Notes: generated by a model from the letters alone, not told the origin. Counted from the stretch's first letter, positions 43,201 to 46,303 are shown. The stretch is 47,719 nucleotides of DNA from Verrucomicrobia bacterium 12-59-8 (GCA_002279765.1 NCCR01000014.1:1-47719), one strand, 5' to 3'. Numbers and translations: made by a program.

Positions 43201-45373
43201 CACCGGCGATGACAATGCCATCGGGGGCAGCGACACCGCAGCGGACGTCCAGGTCGGCAGCGACTTCACCACCACCTCCAGCGGCGCGTATCTCTTCAGC
43301 TCCCTGCCCTCCGGCAATTTTTACGTTAAGGTCACACCTCCGGCGGACTATCTCTTCTCCGGCGGCACGCCATCCACCACCGACGACAACATCGACAACA
43401 ACAATGATGGTGAGCAGCCCGGCGGCTCCGGCACGCCGCTGTTCAGCCCCATCATCAATCTCTCCGGCGGCGTGGAATCCATCACCGATGGCGACACCGA
43501 TCCTGACACCAACTTCACCGTGGACTTCGGCCTCTGGTCCAGCGTGGCGGTCGGCAACTTCATCTTCCTCGACATCAACGGCGACGGCCGCCGCAATGAG
43601 GGTGAAAGCCTCGGCAACATCTACGTCGAACTCTACGCCCAGGGTGCCACCCCTGGCGTGGATGATCCGGTCAGCGTCGGCACCTCGGGCTGCAGTTGCA
43701 AAGGCCGCTACTACCTCGAAGGCGTGAATCCCGGCACCTACTTCCTGCACATCCCTGCCTCACAGTTCACCACAGGCTCGCCGCTGGAAGGCCTCCTGCC
43801 CATGTCCTCCGTGATTCCAGGTGACGACGACGTCGGTCAGGATCTGCTCTTCAACAACAACCCCGCCGTCAATGGCGCCAGCACCAGCCTCTTCACCCTG
43901 CGCCCCGGCTTCTGCCCCGTGGGCACCGCCGAATCCGGCGCAGAAGGTTCCACCGATGACGCCATCGACGCCAGCGTCGATCTCACCCGCGACCTCGGCA
44001 TCGTCGCCCCTGCCGGCACCGGCTTCGCCGCCAGCGAGTCCATCCGTCGCTACATCGTCACCGGCGGCTTCACCGCCAGCGTGCTGCCAGGAGCCAGCAC
44101 CTTCGCCACCTGGAGCCAGGGCAGCGACATCGGCAGTGCATCTGCAGATCCCGATGAAGACGGCGTCGCCAACCTCCTCGAATACGCTCTGGGCACCGAT
44201 CCCGCCAGCCCGCTGCAACCCAGCCGCTTCGCCCTCACGCACGATGCCAGCACCGGCACCCTCATCGCACTGCTCACGCAGCCAACCGCCACGCATGACG
44301 ATCTGATCCTCAGCCTCGAAACCCTGACCGACCTCAGCAAAGCCGCCGATGCCTCCGCATGGAAGAAGCTCACCATGGCGGCCACCACCACCATCAACGC
44401 CGACGGCACGCTCACCCGCTCGTATTCGAACCTCGAAAAACTCCTCGTCTTCAAGGGCCTCGACGCCGGCTACATCCGTCTCCATGTCGATCTTGATGCC
44501 AACCGCGACGGCGTCCCCGAAGCCACCGTCACCTCCGGCATCCAGGGCTGGAGCCGTCAGTCCTTCGCCACCGGCTCGCGCACCTTCAGCATGCCGCTGC
44601 TCAATGCCGCCTTCTTCACCGGCCGCGTCGCCGCTGTGAGCGCCAATGAAATCATGCTGCAGGCCATCATCACCCTGCCAGCCGGTTCGTTCTACCTCGA
44701 AGCCCTCGACGGCCCGCTGGCCGGACAGCGCTTCGACATCGACGCCACCAGCAGCTCCGGCAACACCATCGTGCTGCAAAATACCAGCCAGTCCTACACC
44801 GGACTCGCCAATGCGCGCATCAGCATCCGCCAGCACCACCCCCTGGGTGAACTACTTCCATCCACCGCCTTCAGCAGCGAAGACCGCGTGCTTTTCTTCG
44901 ACCCTGCCGCCAGCAACTACACCACCCTCACCAACAGCAACGGCTACTGGCTCTACGATGTCCTCAGCATGAACGCCCGTCCCTTCGCCGCCCATGAAGC
45001 CGCCCTGGTACAGGTGCGCGGTGCAGGCAACGTCCTCATGTTCACCGGCGAGGTGCGCCTGACCAGTTTCGTCACACCGCTCGTGGCCGGCACACAACTG
45101 ATCGCCCCCGGCTGGCCCATGGCAACCCCTGCTCCTGTCAACGGCCTCACCTCCGGCCTCTCCCCCGACACCGCAGACCGCTTCCGCCTCTGGGATGGCG
45201 ACACCACGCCAGACGCCAGCAGCTACACCGGCTACTACCTCGACGGCACCACCACCCCACCCGCCTGGCTGCCACAGACTACCCCGGCCCCCGCCGCCAC
45301 CGCCCTCCCCTTCCACGGCTTCTTCCTCATACGCACCGCCCCGCTGAAGTTGAATCAACAGCCACCGTGGTGA
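22205..45373 (+). CDS. Giant exported multidomain GEVED / Ig-like / SdrD B-like protein (7722 aa)
   Basis: One frame of 7722 codons without a stop. Signal peptide with h-region FFVSMCCASLAAATAASA and an ASA cleavage site near residue 37. Modules counted by eye: 20 GEVED modules (each ending GEVEDY or a close variant), about 27 putative-Ig (He_PIG-type) modules opening with CP and closing with a DANGC-type motif, four SdrD B-like modules, a PA14-like domain, a DUF642/lectin-like domain, a propeller-like segment and a TIGR02597-like C-terminal region. No catalytic domain, LPXTG, PEP-CTERM or T9SS signal was seen. The module types are typical of cell-surface adhesins and matrix proteins of Verrucomicrobiota and Planctomycetota. 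Role in attachment or a surface layer is inference. Extreme repetition makes collapsed or expanded assembly possible, though an open frame of this length argues for selection. Confidence 0.92.
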   Translation: MRENASRLFDLTCRLTAARFFVSMCCASLAAATAASAATDFSDYSVFGSASSTVVSNIKIGATTDGESAITANTTATGDDITGSDDEDGVTVPASLVAGTSGSIIVNVTNTSGSTVYLNAWIDFNGNGVLTDSGEQIATNTTIATGTSNSNKTVSFTVPAAATIGTAGVRVRLTSTSSPGSTALKGNGEVEDYITSIVCPAVTLNTSSLPSGAVGRVYSQTLGASGGTGSYTWSLTSGTLPAGLVLNTSTGVLSGTPSASNAGGANLTFTATDASGCQGSATLLLQVVNFIFITPATLPPPTVSTAYSQAMTAQESGFDVQQAFSSTSVGTLAAADAVLAGTNRISNWTGTAPTISFNGSGAGGGHFTDADFPAGSGDNFALKATGVITIPTSGAWTFATNSDDGARVKIDGSAVINDDSLHATTDKFGTVTLTAGTHTIELVFFEQGGGEAIELFAAPGTLSSFGSSFKLIGDTDGLSVVRSSPTYTWNVASGSLPAGLTLNAGSGLISGTPSSSSTSNFTLRAIDNYGSSATQAYTVQTCSAVTLSPTTLAACMAYSAYSQTFSAVGGTQPYVFSVSSGVLPAGLTLNTGTGVLSGRPTATTAASFTIAVTDANGCSALRAFTLTPASPTDFGDYAGIGSASSTVVSALRIGALTDAESSATTNGTANGDDSTDLADEDGVTLPAYLIQGAAGSLIVNITNTTGATAYLNAWIDYNNNGVLTDSGEQIATNTTIATGTSNSNRTLSFTVPGTATGGMAGVRVRLTSTSSPGSTGASGNGEVEDYVVSILPPTDFGDDSSFGIAGSTTSTSLRMGALVDSENSSLANSAATGDDLNGSDDEDGVTLPATVVQGQSGLSVTVNVTNTSGADAFLNGWIDFNNNGVLTDAGEQIVVNDVVATATSGSNRTYTFTVPSAAETGVIGARFRLTSVATPGDSGIVGTGEVEDYAITVLPASDHGDYSRFADASSYNSSALTIGDLEDTEYTPVTNLAATGDDITNINDEDGVTLQAILVQGQAGVAVTVKLNNTTGAPAYLNGWVDFNNNGSVTDSGEQVISDAVVSDGTSGGYQTFYFDVPSTATIGTVGSRFRLTSVATPGPTGASGYGEVEDYTTTIVAPSSNFRDYFYTIRAVGTRFYLDEISVYNPNSATPTVSVNPGILDLNTASPGFNTGASDAIMNGLALDWLNRRFYWAATTSTSNGYNFSLYTAAYDNVSKTWSYQAVTGSALSNIPLNSGSPASSSASSGAFPRAAFYGGEYYAGGQLNNNVAVWHLNSAGVALTSPAFTDYTNFFHLSQTFNGGDFVIRPQDGLLVTSTVISNTNTLFNQFISNGTNASGSAATTASIDSLIPYSSNSSVQIAGVGGVSRLYALGSTGTNLYRIDSYDTSSPKAVKVGPLPTASYTDLSEGISSSVTSLGVKGIVYNDPNGLADNLLSGTGTNASGTLYAMLVDTSGNLVDSFPVKSDGTFILGGASANTSYRVVLSTSYGSLGSAAPAAAMPTGWLNAGEHFGSGTGSDGTVDGSLTVTVGNAGIVNATFGISQTLSIGDLVWNDVNNNGIHDNGESGIGGVTVQLWTPGSDNAIGGSGASADTLAATTTTDGTGAYSFSGLSAGKYFVTVSPPSLYSVVSSTVAGDNGTDDDNNGSQPGGRGTAVYSPVVTLAQNTEPGSLSTGGGNTDDTIDIGLLTAVDYGDYASFGSAGSAVVASLYIGSLTDSEYSAITNASATGDDLSGVDDEDGVVIPSAIYQGTSTTLTVTVTNTSGSSAFLHAWVDFNGNGVLTDSGEQVASNVLIANGTNGTSRNITFTTPASAIFGNVGIRVRLTSVSTPGSTGTAGNGEVEDYVVSVCPAVTLLPATLPTPTVGTAFSQTITASGGVSPYTYSVSGGALPAWAALSSAGVLSGTPGSTASATFTVKATDATGCAGTLSCTLTPVCPAVSITQSALAQGTVGTSYSQTLSASGGVSPYSAWAITSGTLPAGLTLNASTGVISGTPTATASPATTLALRVNDANGCQGSKNITLQVCPVVTVSTTTLPAAIQGAPYSQTLSSSGGTAAYTYTIASGALPAGLTLSSAGVISGTPTATGTASFTVRSADANGCPGTRALSITTNLPVTDFGDSPAFAAASQIASTEIRIGTAATDVEPVNPTTGNADADDTTGTDDEDLVIPSVVSGGDLNVNIPVTLSGSVSLGRIGVWADWNGDGDTLDANETVTLTSSGLIGGSNTITATFSPPAGTTVGTKYLRIIVIEGTTAPAFSGSSSLKGEVEDYAITVTAPTLDYGDLPDTIIGTTAGNYQTYSNDNGPAHIANSNLRLGATVDAEGNGQPNVTATGDGADEDGVAALPTLTQNVPATLTISATNTFGSAGFLKAWIDWNNDGNLTADEELGSEISVPNGTNNGSFSFTFTVPSSAVIGASLGLRIRLASATIPASNGVVGTGEVEDYLVSVNASTVDFGDYPNFASASRVASTLIKAGTNATDVETSNPTTGSATTDDNTGTDDEDLTMPTLQIGVNGTLTIPVTLTSPVTSGKIAVFADWNGDNDVLDTNETVSLSTANLVTGSNTITATLSPPTGITGGTKFLRIIVTEGTTIPSFSGSSTLRGEVEDYAVTVNAYTLDFGDLPDTGTGTGTGTGNYQTLSSDSGPSHTATATTLRLGATVDAEADGQPNANATGDGVDEDGISSMPVFIRGQAYTIPVSVFNNTGSNARIFGFIDWNNDGDFADAGETLTAVAVSSSASQQNINVTGTTPGTAAIGTFGARFRLATAATLTSTGTTGNGEVEDYIVTGACPTLTITPVSLPATSQYASYNQTLTAANGTAPYTWTITSGAIPGGLTLSSAGVFSGTVVSASGAYIFTAKATDANGCAATQSYTISVGSGGMSVGNLVFLDENNNGLKDSNERGIPNVPVEIWSAGADGRVNSADDQPVTGGNASVLSSGGMLTSGTYGTIASGFSTLTARTDWTGAYQFTELPTGVFYLKITPPNKAVFSSKYGTGTTTYSLNLDFPLASSTAVLIDNGSDNDSNGVQTSGSFVSSTDAVVAGVGAAVFSMPFTLATATEPGTSNLGSDEYTLDFGLRPCPAIGISPITVPAVSSGVAYSTTLSSSGGVAPYTYAITQGTLPSGLSISSAGVISGTTSTTGTSAITVRATDARGCQGFTTIQLSVTSAMSITTASLPNGTEGTAYTSTTLAATGASTPYQNWRINSGALPTGLAISSSTGVLSGTPTAPGTYVFTVAVDDALVTPANVTVTNGSVETDAWSAISFAPRSTVTGWTLGNSALTGTATAVQLYGINNSNANNAQLGGTPAGSQYLASPFVESWASQTVSGFTVGRPYTLRVRYAMRGTYANPTTVEAQPPFYGNALWIAGYNTSAASLFGPASVNFPAPNTANYDNWATLDLPFVPQTSSMVFSYGLDGMAIDDVQFIPTVAATNTATRQYTVVIAGNRDWGDLPDTGIGTGAGNYQTTNSDSGPSHYRNSNLRLGATLDIESDGLPDTTATGDDLNGTDDEDAIATLPVFARGQSFTIPVSVFNNTGGNANVFAFIDWNKDGDFLDPSEALSSVSVSSSASQQSVNVTGTVPGNAVLAQTGLRVRLSTAGSLGAFGLAANGEVEDYLATPTCPAIAMGPASLANGILTNAYSQTITATGGTAPYTYSVSSGTLPSGVTLNASSGVLSGTPNVAGTFNFTLRATDANSCTATQTYAVVMSCPTLAITPTSLTTGTVGTAFSQTLTASGGASPYGSWTVTSGTLPAGLTLSAAGVISGTPTANNGSGTSFTVRATDANGCQGSQAVTLKICPVIALSPATLTVATMGTAYSQTITASGGAAAYTFTLSSGTLPAGLSLSSAGIISGTPTSTASATFTVRVVDANGCAATSAYTLAPACAAIAISPASLNAGVQGVAYTAALNATPSASYTWAVASGILPAGLSLNTSTGALAGTPSAAGSYSFTVKAGSGPATVPQLTFSTYNLDLNPGDTFNIRDYVLPKDGSSTPIDWSQVSFTYTAAGANSPTLPADWNLTSFNAGLPVTTTTADASAAGNSGTGRFRIYIVRNGQAAYDDHMEMRVDASRTSLVNSAKVSPPIQLACSGTRAYTMRICPVIALTPATLTNGTVNTAYSQTLTATGGTSPYTFAVSTGSLPAGLTLSSAGLLSGTPTSTTAASFTITATDANGCSGALAYTVTPAPDSDFGDYSLFANASSRMNSTLRIGSLTDAEATATTNTAASGDDITGVDDEDGVTLPASIAQGGASSITVNVTNTSGASAYLNAWIDFNQNGSLADAGEQIAANTLIATGTSNTNRTLSFTAPANAVLGSAGVRVRLTSTSSPGPTGTSGNGEVEDNVATIVAPTTDYGDFSLFADAYSTGDSRLKLGALLDLEGSATKDASAQGDDTTGIDDEDSVTFPSMTAGQPLILPVTVTNLSGSTAYLNAWIDYNNNGVLTDAGEQIATNVNVITGTSGGTVNLNFTVPANAVTAASLIGARFRLTNVATPGSTGGVGIGEVEDHAVVILAPLTDFGDFSGAPSVSNTASTNLRLGALVDTEYAATTDATATGDDLTGVDDEDGVTLPSMTAGAPTSIPVVASNNTGTIAYLNAWIDYNNNGVFTDPGEQIATNTAVPNGTTNSTFNLSITVPAAAVTGTNLGVRARISKDISPGSTGAGGVGEVEDYVVNINQPTTDFGDYSLFGIVTSTTNNRLRLGSLLDTEYAATTNATATGDDITGLDDEDGVTFPSMIAGAAVTIPVVVTNTSGSSAYLNAWIDYNGNGSLTDPGEQIATDVAVTTGTNIGTLNLNITVPATTLTGVNLGARVLLTTSSSPGTTGSVGTGEIEDYVVNITAPTTDFGDFSGFADASQGVSPSLRMGARVDAEYASTRDSTATGDDTTGIDDEDGVTLPPMIAGQTLTIPVVASNSSGAMGYLNAWIDFNNNGVLTDSGEQIANNINVADGSSDSTFNINFTVPSSAVTGSNLGARFRLSAPTSPGPTGANAAIGEVEDYAVNIAAPTLDYSDFSGFGTAASTANSKLRLGALVDAEPNETTNATATGDDITGTDDEDGVTIPTLTAGLAGSITAKVTNSSGSSAYLNAWIDYNNNGNLTDSGEQVATNTVIVTGTSNANKKINFTVPLNATAGTPVGIRVRLTSVSNPGSTGTAGTGEVEDYVTSIVGPTSDFGDWSGTADASNTIVSTLRLGALTDAEFSSTNHATATGDDITNLADEDGVTLPAMTAGGSYSIPVIVTNTSGTTAYLNAWMDFNNNGSFDDAGEQFTTNVNIASGLTNSTLNQSIAVPAAAVTGTNLGMRFRLTSSSSPGSTGTSGGNGEVEDYVANIAAPTTDFGDFSKFSSASSTMNSNLRLGALEDTEYAATTNLAATGDDITGSADEDGVTLPVMTAGAPATIPVVVTNTFGSTAYLNAWIDYNNNGVLTDAGEQVATNVTIANGTSNSTLNLSITVPANAVTGTNVGVRFRLTSVSSPSSSGAAGTGEVEDYVVSIISPPLDYGDWSGIADAASTVTNSLRLGALVDTEYVSTRNVSATGDDITGLADEDGVTLPAMTAGAPATIPFLVTNTSGSTAYLNVWIDYNNNGVLTDAGEQIATNVNVANGSSNSTLNLNITVPAGAATGSNVGVRVRLTDVTSPGVTGIAGNGEVEDYVTSIAVPTTDFGDWSGAADASSLASSNLRMGALADTEYVSTLNATATGDDITGSDDEDGVTLPSQTPGTAGSATVVVTNNTGAAGYLNAWIDFNNNGSFADSGEQIATNTVIATGTNGVTQTVNFVVPIGAVPGQRGARFRLTSTQNPTSIGASGMGEVEDNLVTITCLPISLTPTTLNTPTVGTAFSQTVTASGGLAPYTYSIGSGTLPAGLTLSSSGVISGTPTSSAAATFSIVATDSYACTGSRSYTVTPVCPTITVNPSTLPSGSVGTTYSQSLSASGGTAAYTFAVSSGTLPAGLSLNASTGVISGNPTTSNASGVSLTFRATDANGCTGTRTLNLIICPVITLTPATLPTPTVGTAYSQPLAGSGGAAAYSFALASGTLPTWATLSSSGVLSGTPTSTTAATFTVRATDANGCSGTLSYTVAPVCPTITITPAALAQGTVGTAYSQTLAATGGTAPYSTWTITSGSLPAGLSLNASTGVVSGTPSATASPATTITVRVNDTYGCQGSRAITLQVCPVITLAPATLTNPVIGSAYSQSITATGGASTYSFALASGSLPAWATLSTAGVITGTPTNGTPATFSVRATDANGCTGTASYTLAPNCPTISIAPTTPPQGTVGSAYSQPLTASGGTAPYNTWTVTSGTLPAGLSLSASTGVISGTPTTANGLGVNVSIRATDANGCHGTQVITLQVCPVITLTPTTPATPTVSTAYSQTFTASGGAAAYTYSLASGTLPTWATMSTSGVLSGMPDSPSSATFTLKTTDANGCSGTQSYTITPVCPALAISPTTAATGTVGSAYSQTLTGSGGTAPYASWTITSGTLPAGLTLNASTGIISGTPTASTGAATSVTVRTTDARGCQVSAAISLKICPVVTLSPTTLAASTAGTSYSQTITASGGVAPYVYAVSSGTLPVGLTLNVNTGVLSGTPTSTASTSFTLSAMDANGCPGTRNYAMTPACPTITVSPATLPNGTVNSAYSQTISSSGGVGTVTFSISSGSLPAGLSLNTTSGVISGTPTSTAAATFTVRATDSNNCTGSTSYTVTPACPTITVGPATLTTGGVGIAYTQTLSAAGGIAPYASWTVTSGTLPAGLTLNASSGIISGTPTTSNGTGVNVTIRTTDANGCQGSSVLSIKICPVITQSPTTLATPVIGTAYTQTITGAGGVSPYSFTLASGTLPVGMTLSSSGTISGTTTSAASATFTVRATAADGCSGTTSYTLTPVCPTLTLSPAATLPVAYLGASYTQALTASGGTAPYTFALQSGDLPGGVLLSPSGTLNGTPTAKGTFPITVRVLDANACAQSFNLTLLVRTLSIGNLVFEDSNNNGLKDSGEPGVAGALVQLFATGDDNAIGGSDTAADVQVGSDFTTTSSGAYLFSSLPSGNFYVKVTPPADYLFSGGTPSTTDDNIDNNNDGEQPGGSGTPLFSPIINLSGGVESITDGDTDPDTNFTVDFGLWSSVAVGNFIFLDINGDGRRNEGESLGNIYVELYAQGATPGVDDPVSVGTSGCSCKGRYYLEGVNPGTYFLHIPASQFTTGSPLEGLLPMSSVIPGDDDVGQDLLFNNNPAVNGASTSLFTLRPGFCPVGTAESGAEGSTDDAIDASVDLTRDLGIVAPAGTGFAASESIRRYIVTGGFTASVLPGASTFATWSQGSDIGSASADPDEDGVANLLEYALGTDPASPLQPSRFALTHDASTGTLIALLTQPTATHDDLILSLETLTDLSKAADASAWKKLTMAATTTINADGTLTRSYSNLEKLLVFKGLDAGYIRLHVDLDANRDGVPEATVTSGIQGWSRQSFATGSRTFSMPLLNAAFFTGRVAAVSANEIMLQAIITLPAGSFYLEALDGPLAGQRFDIDATSSSGNTIVLQNTSQSYTGLANARISIRQHHPLGELLPSTAFSSEDRVLFFDPAASNYTTLTNSNGYWLYDVLSMNARPFAAHEAALVQVRGAGNVLMFTGEVRLTSFVTPLVAGTQLIAPGWPMATPAPVNGLTSGLSPDTADRFRLWDGDTTPDASSYTGYYLDGTTTPPAWLPQTTPAPAATALPFHGFFLIRTAPLKLNQQPPW
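22319..22798 (+). other. GEVED module 1 of the giant protein
   Basis: Starts right after the signal peptide with TDFSDYSVFGSASS and ends GNGEVEDYITSIV (about residues 39-198). Contains DDEDGVTVPA and the Asp/Asn loop WIDFNGNGVLTDSGE. Confidence 0.8.
23146..23655 (+). other. PA14-like domain nested in an Ig-like module
   Basis: About residues 315-484. Shows the PA14 features GVITIPTSGAWTFATNSDDGARVKIDG, then GTHTIELVFFEQGGGEAIEL (broken here for length: the key residues are DDGARVKIDG and ELVFFEQGGG). PA14 domains bind carbohydrates. The segment is inserted between the first strand (YSQAMTAQ) and the TYTWNVASGSLPAGL strand of an Ig-like module. Confidence 0.75.
24097..25563 (+). repeat. GEVED modules 2-4 in tandem
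   Basis: Three consecutive modules of about 160 residues, beginning TDFGDYAGIG, TDFGDDSSFG and SDHGDYSRFA and ending GEVEDYVVSI, GEVEDYAITV and GEVEDYTTTI. Confidence 0.8.
25564..26450 (+). other. Propeller-like segment of the giant protein
   Basis: About 295 residues (FRDYFYTIRAVGTRFYLDEI onward) with recurrent short strands such as FYWAATTSTSNGYNFSLYTA and VSRLYALGSTGTNLYRID. It lacks the low-complexity Ala/Thr repeats around it and looks like a beta-propeller or similar fold, unassigned. Confidence 0.45.
26838..27270 (+). other. SdrD B-like module 1
   Basis: Begins IGDLVWNDVNNNGIHDNGE and contains GVTVQLWTPG, TDGTGAYSFSGLSAGKYFV and DDDNNGSQPGG, the classic SdrD B/CnaB-like pattern that binds calcium in staphylococcal proteins. 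A more degenerate module (KGIVYNDPNGLADN) precedes it at 26450-26837. Confidence 0.8.
28549..30570 (+). repeat. Duplicated pair of variant GEVED modules (modules 6-9)
   Basis: Modules 6 and 8 share TNATDVE-type and WADWNGD motifs and DDEDL in place of DDEDGV; modules 7 and 9 share GDLPDT, GNYQT and GP-H motifs. The order is II-III-II-III, with a unit of about 1010 bases, indicating duplication of a two-module block. Confidence 0.75.
30848..31444 (+). other. SdrD B-like module 2
   Basis: Begins MSVGNLVFLDENNNGLKD and ends YTLDFGLRP; contains VPVEIWSAGADGR and GVFYLKITPP. It is longer than module 1, with a poly-Ser/Thr insert near 31010-31080. Confidence 0.78.
31942..32505 (+). other. DUF642/lectin-like domain nested in an Ig-like module
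   Basis: About residues 3247-3434: TNGSVETDAWS, STVTGWTLG, GGTPAGSQYLASPFV, VGRPYTLRVRYAMRG and MAIDDVQFIP. The 'N-G-S-x-E ... G-W ... I-D-D-V' layout is that of DUF642-like, galactose-binding-type jelly rolls. The closing Ig strand ATRQYTVVIAG follows it. Confidence 0.55.
34769..39655 (+). repeat. Ten tandem GEVED modules (modules 11-20)
   Basis: Ten contiguous modules over 4887 bases, period about 489 bases or 163 residues (residues 4189-5817). Each starts with a T-x-D-(F/Y)-G-D-(Y/F/W)-S motif, has ATGDDITG-DDEDGV, AYLNAWIDYNNNGVLTDAGEQIAT-type core (key residues AW-D-N-NG-D-GEQ) and ends GEVEDY, GEIEDY, GEVEDH or GEVEDN. Confidence 0.88.
39656..43096 (+). repeat. Thirteen tandem Ig-like (He_PIG-type) modules
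   Basis: Thirteen contiguous modules of 87-90 residues (residues 5818-6964). Each opens with CP (CLP in the first), has YSQ, SGG, a SGTLPAGL or SGTLPTWA strand and SGTPT, and closes with a DANGC-type motif and a terminal strand. Two subtypes alternate along most of the array. Confidence 0.88.
43103..44020 (+). other. SdrD B-like modules 3 and 4
   Basis: Module 3 (43103-43540) begins LSIGNLVFEDSNNNGLKDSGE and ends VDFGLWS (key residues D-N-N-NG-D-GE). Module 4 (43541-44020) begins VAVGNFIFLDINGDGRRNEGE and carries a CSCKGRYYLEGV strand and a third Cys in LRPGFCPVG. Confidence 0.8.
44040..45370 (+). other. C-terminal region: calcium-type loop and TIGR02597-like domain
   Basis: DPDEDGVANLLEYALGTDP near 44150 is the Asp-rich loop often seen before C-terminal regions of verrucomicrobial secreted proteins. 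From about 44560, FFTGRVAAVSANEIML, GSFYLEALDGPLAGQRFDI and DRFRLWDGD...GYYLDG...FHGFFLIRTAP match the strand order I associate with the verrucomicrobial TIGR02597 family. The assignment rests on recall of that family. Confidence 0.5.
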
Positions 45374-45394
45374 ATGGAAATGTAGGACAGGTGT

Positions 45395-45408
45395 GGCGAC
45401 AGGTCGCC
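45395..45408. other. Short perfect hairpin after the giant gene
   Basis: GGCGAC and GTCGCC flank AG, 21 bases after the stop at 45373. It is too GC-short and lacks a T-run for a confident terminator. The rest of 45374-45626 shows nothing recognisable. Confidence 0.3.
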
Positions 45409-45626
45409 TATCCGTGAGCGTGTGGAAACGCCCCCAACTCGACGCCAAAGCCGGATTCCACGTCTTCCTTTCGCATCACCCTTGGAAACCGGCAACCAAC
45501 GCCGTTCGGTTCTGACTGCGGCAGGCCTGGAAGAAGTGGATGAAAGGGAGGCATTCACCCCATAGCGCTGACTGACCGCTCTCCGTAGTATGAGTCGATT
45601 ACAGCACGAACAACCTCACCTCACTC

Positions 45627-45986
45627 ATGAACAATCCTCCTCCCTTCGACCAACTCCCCCAAGCCGCCAAAGACCTAGCCGACCATGCCACTCAGGCTGC
45701 CAAGGACGCCGCTCAGCACGGAATCGCCGCAACGAAGGATGCCGCCCAGCACGCCACTCAGGCCGCCAAAGACCTCTACAAATCCGCTGCCACACGCGCC
45801 GAAGACATCTACCACACCGCCGCAGTCCGCGCCGAAGACACCCTGGTGCAGTCCAAGCAGTACGTGCGTGAAAACCCCGTCCCCGTCGTCCTTGGAGCCT
45901 TTGCAGTCGGCCTCACCCTCGGCTGCCTGATGGGGCTCTCGCATCATCACCCGGAGCCCACGCTGCGAGATCGGTTCCGCTGGTAG
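45627..45986 (+). CDS. YqjD/ElaB-like (DUF883-type) tail-anchored small protein
   Basis: 119 residues. The N-terminal 75 form an Ala/Lys/Asp amphipathic helix with repeats of AAKD (QAAKDLADHATQAAKDAAQH), like LEA or apolipoprotein-type helices. The C-terminal part YVRENPVPVVLGAFAVGLTLG is the hallmark of the YqjD/ElaB/DUF883 family: an R-E-N-P turn and one membrane helix. E. coli members are inner-membrane proteins that bind stationary-phase ribosomes. The repeat heptads suggest coil formation. Confidence 0.78.
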   Translation: MNNPPPFDQLPQAAKDLADHATQAAKDAAQHGIAATKDAAQHATQAAKDLYKSAATRAEDIYHTAAVRAEDTLVQSKQYVRENPVPVVLGAFAVGLTLGCLMGLSHHHPEPTLRDRFRW

Positions 45987-46029
45987 GGCAACGGTCTCCC
46001 ACTGATTGAGCACCTCCGCCAGCGGCGCA

Positions 46030-46078
46030 CGGAAACGATGGAAATGAAAAACGCCCTTATCCGTTTCCATTTTTTCCG
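46030..46078. repeat. Imperfect 17-base inverted repeat in a convergent spacer
   Basis: Arm 46030-46046 (CGGAAACGATGGAAATG) pairs with 46062-46078 at 14 of 17 bases, plus one G-T pair, across a 15-base loop. It lies between two converging genes, so a bidirectional terminator is the simplest reading. Confidence 0.45.
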
Positions 46079-46195
46079 CCTCTCTTCTATGCCCCCCGAT
46101 ACACTTGGGAAAACGGCTCCGTTTCCGCAGGGGGGGGGAGGAAACACACGTTTTGTTTCCCTCAGAACAGTTCCTAAAGGCGGAAACGGGAAACG
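46031..46195. repeat. Cluster of GGAAACG-type motifs in both orientations
   Basis: GGAAACG at 46031, 46182 and 46189, GGAAATG at 46040, GGAAACA at 46140 (top strand); CGTTTCC at 46062 and 46120 and TGTTTCC at 46154 (reverse orientation). A run of nine G lies at 46130-46138. The whole gene-free stretch is 45987-46303; no small frame in it looks coding. Confidence 0.6.
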
Positions 46196-46303
46196 AAGGA
46201 ACCTGAGCGCCGTCTAACACCCCACGATGATGGCGGAACCATCCGCTGGCAGCAAGAGAACTGAACGCCGCAGGCAATCCATTTTGCCGCTTAACTGCGC
46301 CCT

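Noticed and set aside
41984..43750. Long - strand frames inside the giant gene (also at 35186-36529 and 43760-44839)
   Set aside because: Repetitive GC-rich coding DNA leaves the opposite strand open. The translations are low-complexity Gly/Ala/Val/Asp sequences with no domain, whereas the + frame has coherent modules over the whole length.
22205..45373. Giant gene as a nonribosomal peptide or polyketide synthase
   Set aside because: Size alone suggested it, but no adenylation, condensation, ketosynthase or carrier motif is seen; all modules are extracellular beta-sandwich types behind a signal peptide.
45374..45626. Possible small genes after the giant gene
   Set aside because: Open frames here are under 70 codons, overlap in conflicting frames and show no domain or ribosome site.
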